From: Treponema sp.
Lineage (GTDB): Bacteria; Spirochaetota; Spirochaetia; Treponematales; Treponemataceae
Direction: 5' to 3'
DNA: 47,632 nt
Assembly (NCBI GenBank): GCA_017619795.1
Contig: JAFZRP010000063.1
Coordinates: 1 to 47,632 of the forward strand
A model generated the notes under the pieces. That model worked only from the letters and a program-made list of their open reading frames with translations, ran no database searches and was not told the origin of the DNA. The position numbers were made by a program, and so were the translations under genes. Positions 8,469 to 16,538 of the stretch are shown here, piece by piece. Numbering within the stretch: the stretch's first letter is position 1; every line of letters begins with the position of its first letter.

Positions 8469-8568
8469 GATTGAGGACATAGGGCTTGTCCTGGCTAAAA
8501 AAATAAGATCCGATAGATGATTGAGGTCGGAGAGCCTGACCTGGCTAAAAAAACAAAGCTCGATTGAA
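8469..8568 (+). ncRNA. Type III antitoxin RNA: two tandem 50-nt pseudoknot repeats (ToxI/CptI/TenpI-like)
   Basis: Two tandem copies (8469-8518 and 8519-8568), each starting GATTGAGG and sharing CCTGGCTAAAAAAA. Each can form a stem, AGGAC/GTCCT in copy 1 and AGGTC/GACCT in copy 2, followed by an A-rich linker. A second helix pairs the loop (GGG in copy 1, GAGC in copy 2) with the 3' end (UCC with one G-U pair, or GCUC). The differences between the copies preserve pairing: A-U to U-A inside stem 1, and G-C to A-U in stem 2. This is the H-type pseudoknot plan known for type III antitoxins. In those systems the toxin cuts the precursor into single repeats that then bind and inhibit it. Copy 1 has a weaker stem 2 than copy 2. 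Confidence 0.75.
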
Positions 8569-8570
8569 GA

Positions 8571-8600
8571 AGCTCTGTAGGAAACTACAGGGCTTTTTTT
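8571..8600 (+). terminator. Intrinsic terminator between antitoxin RNA and toxin gene
   Basis: A 10-bp stem (8571-8580 with 8585-8594, one G-U pair), a GAAA tetraloop, and a run of seven T at 8594-8600. It lies between the RNA repeats and the toxin's ribosome-binding site, exactly where type III systems place a leaky terminator that keeps antitoxin RNA in excess over toxin mRNA. Confidence 0.8.
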
Positions 8601-8613
8601 ATGGGAGGGAAAA

Positions 8614-9060
8614 ATGGAATTACGATATTTATCTCAGCTTTTTTACAATAAATATAAAGATTGTACAGAGATTCTTAATAAAGGTGAGACTCGACCGTAT
8701 ATAATTCTTATAATTGAGGTAGAAAATAAGAAGTTTGCAATTCCGATAAGAACAAATCTTCACAAATCAATAGATTGTTATGAGAGTAATCCTCAAACAA
8801 ATTCTGGACTGGATTATACAAAATCAGTCGTAATATCAAAAGAAGAATACATCGACACTACCAGATATCCAGAAATAGAACATAAAGAATTCAATTACAT
8901 AAAGTTTAAAGAAAAGGAAATAAAATTAGCTTTTGAAAAATTTGTTAATGACTATAAAAAAGATGTAATCCGTCATAACAAAAATCCAAACATACCTGCT
9001 AATCCTAGATTTCAGTATTGTACTTTACAATATTTTAAAAAAGAGCTTGGATTAGAATAA
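8614..9060 (+). CDS. Type III toxin-antitoxin endoribonuclease toxin, ToxN/CptN/TenpN superfamily
   Basis: A 148-aa protein with the conserved core of CptN/TenpN-like toxins: KGETRPYIILIIEVENKKF (residues 23-41), FAIPIRTN (41-48) and SGLDYTKSVVISKEEYI (about 64-80). The C-terminal LQYFKKELG motif is also typical. The family folds like the MazF/Kid barrel and cuts A-rich mRNA as well as its own antitoxin precursor. It has a GGGAGGG ribosome-binding site (8603-8609) and lies 14 nt after the terminator, with the tandem pseudoknot repeats directly upstream, so operon structure and protein agree. Whether it is CptN or TenpN is unresolved: the 50-nt repeat is at the long end of what I recall for these families. 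Such systems give plasmid stability or phage abortive infection. Confidence 0.82.
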   Translation: MELRYLSQLFYNKYKDCTEILNKGETRPYIILIIEVENKKFAIPIRTNLHKSIDCYESNPQTNSGLDYTKSVVISKEEYIDTTRYPEIEHKEFNYIKFKEKEIKLAFEKFVNDYKKDVIRHNKNPNIPANPRFQYCTLQYFKKELGLE

Positions 9061-9072
9061 AGTAGCATATTT

Positions 9073-9091
9073 ATATCAATTTCTTTGATAT
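9073..9091 (+). terminator. Weak hairpin after the toxin gene
   Basis: ATATCAA-TTTCT-TTGATAT, perfect 7-bp arms 12 nt after the toxin stop, followed by TTTTAG. The stem is AT-rich and the T-run short, so it would be a weak terminator at best. Confidence 0.3.
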
Positions 9092-9096
9092 TTTAG

Positions 9097-9125
9097 TTGT
9101 ACAATAACACATATTATGATATAAA
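9097..9125 (+). promoter_or_regulatory. Promoter of the ECF transporter gene
   Basis: TTGTAC (9097-9102), 17 nt, TATAAA (9120-9125). The leader is about 30 nt and ends in an AGGAG ribosome-binding site before the ATG at 9162. No riboswitch fold fits in so short a leader. Confidence 0.6.
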
Positions 9126-9161
9126 CTCTCTCAATAAAAATATTTTTTCAGGAGCATCATC

Positions 9162-9797
9162 ATGACCGATACACTTACACGAAACAGAAAAATAGCACTT
9201 ACAGGAGCTTTAGCAGCATTAGTTATAGTGCTTGGAATTACTAAATTAGGACTTATCCCAATTGGAGCAGTAGCATCAATATCAATTTTACAGATTCCTC
9301 TTATTATTGCCGTTATGCTTGCAGGACTTCCATCAGGCTTGTTTGTAGGAGCAGTTTTTGGAATTATGTCGCTTGTTCAGGCTGCAATGAGCCCAAGCGG
9401 TGCAATTGACCCACTTTTTGTAAATCCACTTTGTTCAGTTTTACCAAGAATGCTTACTGCAGTAGCTGCATGGCTTATCTGGAAGTTCTTTAACATTATC
9501 CCAAAAATGCCAAAGATTTTGAGCGCTGCAATTACAGGTTTCCTTGCAACTGTTGCACACACTCTTCTCGTAATCGGTTGTTTATATATCTTTAAGGGTG
9601 CAGATGTTCGTGCCGCAATGGGTGGTATGGGCTACTTTGCTTTGATTGGAGCTCTTGCTTTCAACGCTTCTCTTGAGGCTACAGCATCAACAATTGTTTG
9701 TGCCGCTGTTTATACAGGTATTTTTGTTTCTAAAAACAAGAAATCAAAGCTTTCAAAAGAAACAGAAGCCGAAGAAACCAAAAACGAAGAAAAATAA
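9162..9797 (+). CDS. ECF transporter substrate-binding (S) component
   Basis: A 211-aa membrane protein with about five to six hydrophobic segments and the S-component pattern: ITGALAALVIVLGITKLGLIP-like first helix (residues 12-33), a short ISILQIPLIIAVMLAG second segment (40-55), and small-residue-rich helices near 60, 90, 120 and 155. S components bind a vitamin or metal and join a shared EcfA/EcfT module encoded elsewhere. The C-terminal tail is charged (Lys/Glu). The ligand cannot be told; a vitamin such as riboflavin or pantothenate is possible. It follows the toxin locus and has its own promoter. Confidence 0.75.
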   Translation: MTDTLTRNRKIALTGALAALVIVLGITKLGLIPIGAVASISILQIPLIIAVMLAGLPSGLFVGAVFGIMSLVQAAMSPSGAIDPLFVNPLCSVLPRMLTAVAAWLIWKFFNIIPKMPKILSAAITGFLATVAHTLLVIGCLYIFKGADVRAAMGGMGYFALIGALAFNASLEATASTIVCAAVYTGIFVSKNKKSKLSKETEAEETKNEEK

Positions 9798-9833
9798 TTT
9801 ATAAAACCAGATTTATATTATATAATATAATCT

Positions 9834-11276
9834 ATGAAAATAGTTATTGTAGGGGCCGGCTTTACAGGTGTACAGCTGGCCAAGCTTCTTATTAACGAAA
9901 AAAATCAAGTTACAATCATCGATAATGATGAAGAAACCGTACGTTATGCATCAAATACACTGGACTGTACTGTCCTTTGTGATGATGGTAATAACCTTGA
10001 GGTTTTGGAATCAATAGGAATTGCAAAAGCAAATGCCCTTGTCTGCGTTACCAGCTCCGATGAAGTAAATATGATTACCTGCTCGCTTGTAGATGCAGTT
10101 TATCCGAATATTACTAAAATTGCCCGTGTAAGAAACTATGCTTACTATGTAAACACTGCCGCTGCCGAGAAAAAGCATTCCGGCGATTTTGGCGGTAAAC
10201 ATCGTCCTTTATACGGTATAGATTATATGATTCACCCCGATGTTGAGGCTGCAGATGCAATTGTGCGTGCAGTTGAAAACGGAGCGGTTGGAAACATTCT
10301 TACCTTTGCCAATTCCGAGCTTGAGCTTGCCAGAATGATGGTTTTCCCAAAAAGCGAGCTGGACGGCGTTTCCTTAAAAGAAATCAGAACAAAAACAGAT
10401 ATAAAGTTCCTTGTTGCATATGTAGAAAAGGATGGAGTAACCTCACTTCCTTCCGGCGATACAATTATTACTGCCGGAAATACGCTTGGTGTTCTTGTTT
10501 CCAAAAAGGATATTGAAGGCATAAAGCTTTTGTGCGGTTCAATTCAAAAGGAGCTTAGAAAGGTTGTTCTTATTGGTGCCGGAAGAATTGGTACAATTGT
10601 TTCAGAAAAGCTTATTAAGCCTGCAAAGACAAGCGGAATCTCTAAGCTGCTATCTTCTTTTGCACCAAAAAAGACTCAGGAGTTTGTTATTGTAGATACC
10701 GATGATGAACTTACTGAAGCGGCTGCCAACCGGTTCCCTGAAGCCCGCGTTATGTGTGCAGATGCTACAGATGAAGGCTTTTTACGCGAAGAGGGCATAA
10801 CTTCTTTTGACCTGGCAATTTGTGCTACTCATAATCACGAAATGAATATGGTTCTTGCTGCTTATCTTGAATCTTTGGGAGTAGGGCAGTCAATTGGTCT
10901 TGTAACGAGTGCACCTTTTGCTAAAATTGCAGAAAAGCTTGGCGTAGACGTTGCTGTTCCTTTACGAGACTGCGTTGTAGACTCAATTATGAGTCATTTG
11001 CGTGGAAAGGCTGTAAAGGAGATACATACAATTACAACCGGAGAGCTGGAGATTGTTGAGTGCGAAATCACTTCTACTTCAAAAGTTTCCGGAAAGGTGC
11101 TTAAAGAGGTTTCTAACCCTGGAACTTTCCTTGCGCTCCTTTGCCGAAAGTCTGGAACAGAAGAATATTCAATTGCAAACGGAAATACACAGCTTTTTGC
11201 AGGCGATCATCTTGTCCTCATAGCAAAATCAGAGAACAGTAAAAAGGTTCTTTCTTATTTTGCCGGAAATGCTTAG
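9834..11276 (+). CDS. trkA: Trk potassium uptake regulatory subunit TrkA
   Basis: A 480-aa cytoplasmic protein with two RCK units. The first has the nucleotide-binding GAGFTG at residues 7-12 with an Asp near 30 and a TrkA_C domain around 145-230. The second begins with VVLIGAGRIG near 245 and ends with a TrkA_C domain around 400-478. RCK proteins bind NAD(H) or ATP and gate TrkH. The gene lies 20 nt before trkH, so the two form an operon. No Shine-Dalgarno sequence precedes the ATG; TATAAT ends 7 nt before it (9821-9826), suggesting a leaderless transcript. Confidence 0.9.
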   Translation: MKIVIVGAGFTGVQLAKLLINEKNQVTIIDNDEETVRYASNTLDCTVLCDDGNNLEVLESIGIAKANALVCVTSSDEVNMITCSLVDAVYPNITKIARVRNYAYYVNTAAAEKKHSGDFGGKHRPLYGIDYMIHPDVEAADAIVRAVENGAVGNILTFANSELELARMMVFPKSELDGVSLKEIRTKTDIKFLVAYVEKDGVTSLPSGDTIITAGNTLGVLVSKKDIEGIKLLCGSIQKELRKVVLIGAGRIGTIVSEKLIKPAKTSGISKLLSSFAPKKTQEFVIVDTDDELTEAAANRFPEARVMCADATDEGFLREEGITSFDLAICATHNHEMNMVLAAYLESLGVGQSIGLVTSAPFAKIAEKLGVDVAVPLRDCVVDSIMSHLRGKAVKEIHTITTGELEIVECEITSTSKVSGKVLKEVSNPGTFLALLCRKSGTEEYSIANGNTQLFAGDHLVLIAKSENSKKVLSYFAGNA

Positions 11277-11296
11277 CCAACGGATGGAATGCTGTT

Positions 11297-12742
11297 ATGT
11301 TTGTATTAAACTTTTTTAGAATAATTTCAATTCTTCTGGGAATAGTCGGCGGAACCTTTTTAATTCCTATTGGAGTTGCCGTTGCCTACAAGGAATACGC
11401 AATGATTCTTCCGTTTGCAATTCCAATGGCAATCAGCTTTGTTTTAATGCTGGCAATCAATATTCCTGCAAGAAAAGTAAAATATAATCTTACTACACGC
11501 CAGACATTTCTTACTGTAGCAATGTCCTGGGTAGTTGCAAGCTTTATGGGAGCTGTTCCGCTTTATTTCAGCGGCAGTTTTAATTCTTTTACAGATGCCG
11601 CTTTTGAAAGCTTCAGCGGCTTTTCTACAACCGGTGCCACAATTTTAAGCGAAATAGAGTCTTTGCCGCGTAGTATAAACCTCTGGAGATGTCTTTCTCA
11701 TTGGCTTGGCGGTATGGGAATTGTTACGCTCACTGTAGCTGTCTTGCCTTTGCTTGGAGTCGGTGGTTTTCAGCTTATAAAAGCCGAAACAACAGGCCCG
11801 GAAAAAGGTAAAGTTACCTCGAGAATCACTACAACAGCAAAGGCAATGTGGGGCATTTATATGGGCTTTACCGTTCTTGAAATAATTGCCCTTAAAATTG
11901 CCGGTATGGATTTTGTAGATGCACTTTCGCACGGGTTCGCAACGCTTGGAACCGGTGGTTTTTCTACCATGAATGCCTCGATCGGCGGATATAATTCTTT
12001 AGCAATAGAAATTGTAATTACTGTATTTATGTTTTTGGCAGGCATTAACTTTAGTCTTTTCTATTATACTCTGTTCCGCAAGTCTGATGAAGTTAAGAGC
12101 AATTCTGAGCTTAAAGCTTATCTTGCAATTGTGTTTACAAGTATTCTTCTTGTAACACTTTGTCTGCTTTCTAAATACGGAAGCTTTGGAAAAAGCCTTA
12201 GATATGCTTCTTTCCAGGTAATTTCGCTTATGTCTACAACCGGTTTTTCTACAGATGATTTCTTAACCTGGCCTGCAACAGCACAATTTATTGCCTTTTT
12301 AATGTTCTTTGTCGGCGGTTGTTCAGGTTCTACTTCTGGTGGATTTAAGGTTGTCCGCTGGGTAATTCTTGGTAAACAGGTAAACAACGAAACAAGGAAA
12401 ATGCTTCATCCGCACGGAGTTTTCAGTATTCGGCTTAATGGAAGACCTTGTAACAGTAATATTGTTTCGAATGTAGCGTCTTTCCTTACAGTTTATCTGC
12501 TGCTTATAGCAATTACCACTGGAGTTGGATGTATTGGTAATCTGGATATTCTGACTTCGCTTACAGGTGCTCTTTCTATGGTTGGTAATGTAGGACCAGG
12601 TTTTGGACTTCTTGGACCGTCTGCAAACTACGGATTCCTGCCTGCTTTTGTAAAATGGTGGTACTGTTTTGCAATGTTAGCTGGCCGTCTGGAGCTTTAT
12701 ACGATGGTAATTTTCTTCTTCCCGTCCTACTGGAAGAAATAA
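11297..12742 (+). CDS. trkH: Trk potassium uptake membrane subunit TrkH
   Basis: A 481-aa membrane channel subunit of the TrkH/KtrB family. Four pore repeats are visible, with filter-like sequences STTGATI (about 111-117), LGTGGFSTM (217-225), MSTTGFSTDD (315-324) and NVGPGFG (432-438). Long hydrophobic segments surround each. Together with TrkA it forms the K+ uptake complex in the inner membrane. It begins 20 nt after trkA. Confidence 0.92.
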   Translation: MFVLNFFRIISILLGIVGGTFLIPIGVAVAYKEYAMILPFAIPMAISFVLMLAINIPARKVKYNLTTRQTFLTVAMSWVVASFMGAVPLYFSGSFNSFTDAAFESFSGFSTTGATILSEIESLPRSINLWRCLSHWLGGMGIVTLTVAVLPLLGVGGFQLIKAETTGPEKGKVTSRITTTAKAMWGIYMGFTVLEIIALKIAGMDFVDALSHGFATLGTGGFSTMNASIGGYNSLAIEIVITVFMFLAGINFSLFYYTLFRKSDEVKSNSELKAYLAIVFTSILLVTLCLLSKYGSFGKSLRYASFQVISLMSTTGFSTDDFLTWPATAQFIAFLMFFVGGCSGSTSGGFKVVRWVILGKQVNNETRKMLHPHGVFSIRLNGRPCNSNIVSNVASFLTVYLLLIAITTGVGCIGNLDILTSLTGALSMVGNVGPGFGLLGPSANYGFLPAFVKWWYCFAMLAGRLELYTMVIFFFPSYWKK

Positions 12743-12921
12743 ATTGTATAAAATAAGGGTTTTTCAGTATAAATCTGCATACGGGAGAAAAAAAGTAGCG
12801 GAATTAGTTTTTATGTGTTAAAATTAAATGTTGACTAAAAGTGAAGTTTATAAAGTTAGAAATAATCATTTCGAATTATAAAAAAACTTCCAAATTATAC
12901 TTTTTTGTTATAAAATAGAAT

Positions 12922-14400
12922 ATGATGGATGATAAGGATTTTTCTTTACAACAAGAAGATAAAGAAAAAATAGAAACCTCAGTAAAACTGCATACGCCGC
13001 TAGAGATAACCTCGTATACGCTGCCAAAGAATATGGAAGTGTATATTCAAGAGGTTCTGTCTGAGTTCTTGTTACAGTGTCATCAGGATCATATGATTGA
13101 GTATTTGAAGTTCTGTGTTGGAGAGCTTCTTACTAATGCAAAAAAAGCAAATACAAAGCGTGTATATTTCAAAGAAAAAAATCTGGATATAAATAAAGAG
13201 CTCGATTATAACGAAGGAATGGTTTTCTTTAAGGAAGAAACCCTTAACAATATCGACCATTATCTTGAAGAGCAGAAAAAAGCTGGACTTTATGTAAAGC
13301 TTGTTCTCCAGGTGGACGAAAACTTTGTAAAAATCGAAATCAGAAACAATGCAGTGCTTACACGTTTTGAAAACCAGCGAATTATCGAAAAAATCAGTAT
13401 AGCACAGCAGTACGACAGTATTGAGGATGTATTTACAAAGGTTTTGGACCAGACGGAAGGTGCAGGATTAGGTATTATCATCATCATCCTTATGCTGCAG
13501 AAAATTGGACTTTCTAAACAGAACTATAAGGTATTTACAACAGATAAAGAAACTGTTACCAGAATAGAGCTTCCGCTCAACGAAAAGATTTCAGAAAATC
13601 TTGATTTTTTAGCAGAGGATTTTGCAAGAACTCAGACTACAGTTCCTGTAATTAAAAAAAAACTCTGCGAACTGAATAAGCTTTTAAATGCCCCTGACAT
13701 TTCAATTTCTGAATTACTCGATTTCTTTAGTAAAGATGTAACCTTGTGCTTTCTTTTGCTTAAGGATGCTATTGCGGCTAAAAAGCACTGCTGTTCACTG
13801 CTTGATGCAATTGATTATCACGGAATTAAAAACCTTAAAAATATTTTTACAGAGTCTAACCCGCAGATTCGTTTAATAAATGGTCCAAATCCAGAAAATG
13901 ACTGGTGGGAACACAGTTCAAGGGTTGCTTTCTATGCCTATAACCTTGCGAAAAACTTTCCGCCAAAGAATGCAATTACTCCGGACTTAATCTTTGTTTA
14001 TGCAATGATGCACGATATAGAGTGCGTTTTCCTTTCTGTTATTACAGATGTGCAGAGAAACAAGATAAATGAAGACAGCCATGTAAATGCAATTTCTGAT
14101 GTTGCTCTGGAAATGTTCTATAATGAACGCTGTCATTGTAAGGCAGGAAGTCTGCTTGCTGCTTCCTGGGGATTTTCTGAGTGTGTTACAGAGATTATCC
14201 GCTATCACAATGCTCCTGAAAGAATCTCTGAAGCTTATAAAGATATTATTAATTACGTTTATCTTGCAGATATTGTTCAGTATTATATAGAGAGAAAGGT
14301 TGAGTATTACCAGTTGAATCAGAATGTATTACATTACTTTGGAATTGACAGCGAAGGTAAGCTCGACTACATCGTTAAGCAAATACAGAGTGTATATTAA
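12922..14400 (+). CDS. GHKL ATPase-HDOD domain fusion, signalling protein
   Basis: A 492-aa cytoplasmic protein with two recognisable parts. Residues about 60-225 resemble a histidine-kinase-like ATPase: N-box GELLTNAKKAN (Asn72), a loop near RNNAVLTRFE and a G-box EGAGLGI (179-185). There is no phospho-accepting His domain. Residues about 240-460 form an HDOD domain with H331 in WWEHSSRVAFYAYNLA and the HD pair in MMHDIE (364-365). This suggests an anti-sigma-like or sensory switch coupled to a regulatory HD fold; the partner is unknown. The 179-nt gap upstream holds a TATAAA box (12909-12914) ending 7 nt before the ATG and no ribosome-binding site. Confidence 0.7.
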   Translation: MMDDKDFSLQQEDKEKIETSVKLHTPLEITSYTLPKNMEVYIQEVLSEFLLQCHQDHMIEYLKFCVGELLTNAKKANTKRVYFKEKNLDINKELDYNEGMVFFKEETLNNIDHYLEEQKKAGLYVKLVLQVDENFVKIEIRNNAVLTRFENQRIIEKISIAQQYDSIEDVFTKVLDQTEGAGLGIIIIILMLQKIGLSKQNYKVFTTDKETVTRIELPLNEKISENLDFLAEDFARTQTTVPVIKKKLCELNKLLNAPDISISELLDFFSKDVTLCFLLLKDAIAAKKHCCSLLDAIDYHGIKNLKNIFTESNPQIRLINGPNPENDWWEHSSRVAFYAYNLAKNFPPKNAITPDLIFVYAMMHDIECVFLSVITDVQRNKINEDSHVNAISDVALEMFYNERCHCKAGSLLAASWGFSECVTEIIRYHNAPERISEAYKDIINYVYLADIVQYYIERKVEYYQLNQNVLHYFGIDSEGKLDYIVKQIQSVY

Positions 14401-14424
14401 ACCTGTACACCAGGTTTTATTTTA
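14399..14424. terminator. Bidirectional terminator between convergent genes
   Basis: AAACCTG-TACAC-CAGGTTT (7-bp arms) followed by TTATTTT on the plus strand. It overlaps both stop codons of the converging HDOD and trmH genes and can serve the plus strand best. Confidence 0.5.
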
Positions 14425-15235
14425 AGCTTTCAATCCACTTTTGCATAAGAATACCAAACGCAACCCCTACATTCAAAGACGCCTTGAGTCCTTTCATAGG
14501 AATTGAAACCCGTCCGTAAGTGGCGCGTTTTAAGGCCTCTGGGCTGCAGCCAAGTTCTTCCGAACCAATTATGCAGATTCCTTTTTTTGGAAAAACAAAC
14601 TCGTTTATGTTTGTTCCGCCTGTTTCCAGTGCAAACACCGGAACATCCTCCGGCAGCTCGTCCAGGGCTTTGCGATCCCAGCCTAAGGTTTCTATGCAGC
14701 CCATTCCGCTTCTTACGGCGCGTGGCTGCTCTGGGTCGGTACAGAAGGGTGAAATGTAAACCTTTTCGGTTCCCATTGCTTCTGCTGTCCTGAAAATTGA
14801 ACCGATATTGAACGGGGAGCGGATATCTTCGGCATAAACTGCAACGCCTGGGAAAAAGTCCCTTTGCCTTACAATTCCGTTTTCGTCTGTGGGAGGGGTG
14901 TGTGGGGCAATAATTAAGTCCCATTCGGCAGGAAATGTTCCAATTATTTCAAGAAGATGATTGCGGGCACAGTTGCAGACGCGAAGCTCATCCATCGGTT
15001 GTTCGGAAATAAGCTTTTTAAGCTCCACAGCAGCTCCCTGCGAAAGCTTAGGATCTTTGAGTAATACTTCTGTGATTTTCTTTACGTATTCGCTGCGGGG
15101 CATTTCCTTAAAATTATATTCCATGCCTTTTTCTGCAATGCCGGAAATGTCTCTTTCAAGTGCGCCAAAGGTCAGGGCAAGCTTTCTTCGTTTTTGTCCG
15201 CCTTCAAGCTGAAATAATTTGCCAGGTTCAATCAT
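14417..15235 (-). CDS. TrmH/SpoU-family RNA 2'-O-methyltransferase
   Basis: A 272-aa protein with the three SPOUT/SpoU motifs in its C-terminal half: motif 1 DIRSPFNIGSIFRTAEAMG (about 137-155), motif 2 CIIGSEELGCSPE (about 222-234) and motif 3 VSIPMKGLKASLNVGVAFGI (in two parts, about 243-262). The family uses SAM to methylate ribose in tRNA or rRNA and forms a knotted dimer. The N-terminal 100 residues are helical and not the usual L30e-like domain, so the target is uncertain. TATACT (15248-15243) ends 7 nt before the ATG with no Shine-Dalgarno sequence, suggesting a leaderless mRNA. Confidence 0.82.
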   Translation of the reverse strand: MIEPGKLFQLEGGQKRRKLALTFGALERDISGIAEKGMEYNFKEMPRSEYVKKITEVLLKDPKLSQGAAVELKKLISEQPMDELRVCNCARNHLLEIIGTFPAEWDLIIAPHTPPTDENGIVRQRDFFPGVAVYAEDIRSPFNIGSIFRTAEAMGTEKVYISPFCTDPEQPRAVRSGMGCIETLGWDRKALDELPEDVPVFALETGGTNINEFVFPKKGICIIGSEELGCSPEALKRATYGRVSIPMKGLKASLNVGVAFGILMQKWIESLK

Positions 15236-15263
15236 AGAGAAAAGTATATCAGTTTTTTAAAGA

Positions 15264-16418
15264 TTAGTATGCAGCTTTTACAAAGTCAAAAATATCGTCT
15301 GTAGTCATGCTTCTAGGCAGCTTGTTTACAATATCAACCTGCTGTACATCTTCTACTGCAAGAGAAAGCTGTTCTATAGAAAGCTGAATATCTTTAAGAC
15401 GAGCCGGGAGTTTAGCCTTTGCAATTCGCTGACGTGTATTGTCAATGAATGCCCTTACAATTTCGTCACGCTCAAGCTCATTATCTTCCGGAACAATCTT
15501 CATAACCTTTGCAAGATTTTCAATTCGTGCACTCTTAAACTTTGCGGCATCTTCAACTGCATAAGGGAAGAGAATTGCAGAAACAAGAGATTTACTTACC
15601 TGATAGCGTGAGTTGATTGTCATAGAAAGAAGAGAGCTTAAGCCGAGGGAGCTGGAAGCAGTTGCAAGAGAAATCATTGTTCCGGCCTGAGCCAAAAGAA
15701 TCTCTTCTGGTGTTGTAATTTCAAGGGAAGGAGAGCCGTCCATTGCGTAAGAAAGCAGCTGGAGTCCTTTTTCTACAAACATATCGCTGAAGAAATTAGC
15801 TTTTTGTGAAAGATAAGCTTCGGTAGCCATGTTCATAACTTCAATTTCTATGGTTGCCTTCTGATTATCTGTAAGTGTAAGCATGAGGTTAGGGTCAACG
15901 AGGACCAGTTTACAGAGGTTGTTCTGAACCTTCATAAGCTTTAACTGGTTGCAGCGTGAGTCTGTTATTGGAACTTCGTTTGTAAATACAAAAGGAGTTC
16001 GGAAGGTTGTTGGAACACAAATGCACGGTATAGGAGAAGTTGTTGGGAGAGAACCGTCAACAAAGGTATAAAAGTCGTGGATTTCGTTAAAGAAAGCGGC
16101 TACAAGGCGGCCAATGCTAAGAGCTTTTGTTCCACCAACAGCAATAATTCCGTGAACATGAGCTTCGCGTGCAAGGGTAAGGGCTCTTTCTACAACCTTT
16201 GTGGTTGAGCCATCTGTAAGCTCGTTAAAAACAAAGTTTTCTATTTTGCGGTCGTTTAAGGTTTCTACAACCTTATCCTGTATTTTCATTTCAGTAAGGA
16301 TAGGGTCCATTATAATCATAAAACGGGTACCCCATTCTGTTACTTGCTGGCCAAGGCGGCTGATAGTGTATGAACCTAAAACGATATTCGGTGTAATTCT
16401 AAAAATAAAATCAGACAT
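15264..16418 (-). CDS. Iron-containing alcohol dehydrogenase homologue lacking metal and cofactor motifs (probable pseudoenzyme)
   Basis: A 384-aa protein with the fold pattern and length of group III alcohol dehydrogenases. The conserved functional sites are replaced. The GGGSxxDxAK nucleotide motif reads VGGTKALSIGR. TTAGTGSE reads TTFRTPFV. The Fe-ligand block DALxHAIEAY reads EVMNMATEAY (Asp to Glu, His to Met). The GLGLxH and PHGxxNAxLLP blocks read SLGLSS and SKSLVSAILFP, so the three usual His residues are absent. The length is intact, with an AAGGAGA site and no stop codons, so the protein seems maintained without dehydrogenase chemistry. Possible roles are structural or sensory. It follows a terminator that ends the rsmI-flgM transcript. 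Confidence 0.72.
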   Translation of the reverse strand: MSDFIFRITPNIVLGSYTISRLGQQVTEWGTRFMIIMDPILTEMKIQDKVVETLNDRKIENFVFNELTDGSTTKVVERALTLAREAHVHGIIAVGGTKALSIGRLVAAFFNEIHDFYTFVDGSLPTTSPIPCICVPTTFRTPFVFTNEVPITDSRCNQLKLMKVQNNLCKLVLVDPNLMLTLTDNQKATIEIEVMNMATEAYLSQKANFFSDMFVEKGLQLLSYAMDGSPSLEITTPEEILLAQAGTMISLATASSSLGLSSLLSMTINSRYQVSKSLVSAILFPYAVEDAAKFKSARIENLAKVMKIVPEDNELERDEIVRAFIDNTRQRIAKAKLPARLKDIQLSIEQLSLAVEDVQQVDIVNKLPRSMTTDDIFDFVKAAY

Positions 16419-16458
16419 TTTTACTCTCCTTTTTCAATAATATCGACTTTATTTAAAA

Positions 16459-16487
16459 TAAAAAAGACGGAATACAAAAATTCCGTC
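16459..16487 (-). terminator. Intrinsic terminator of the rsmI-flgM transcript
   Basis: GACGGAAT (16466-16473) pairs with ATTCCGTC (16480-16487) around a 6-nt loop. Read on the minus strand the hairpin is followed by a run of T. It lies about 50 nt after the flgM stop. Confidence 0.8.
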
Positions 16488-16538
16488 CTTTTCGATCTTT
16501 TTGTCAGCTGTAATTATAAAAAAGTTATAACAAATAAA

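Noticed and set aside
8469..8568. Tandem preQ1-I riboswitch, because of the stem, A-rich tail and pseudoknot shape.
   Set aside because: Two tandem units end at a terminator before a ToxN-like gene rather than a queuosine gene, and the toxin context explains the fold better.
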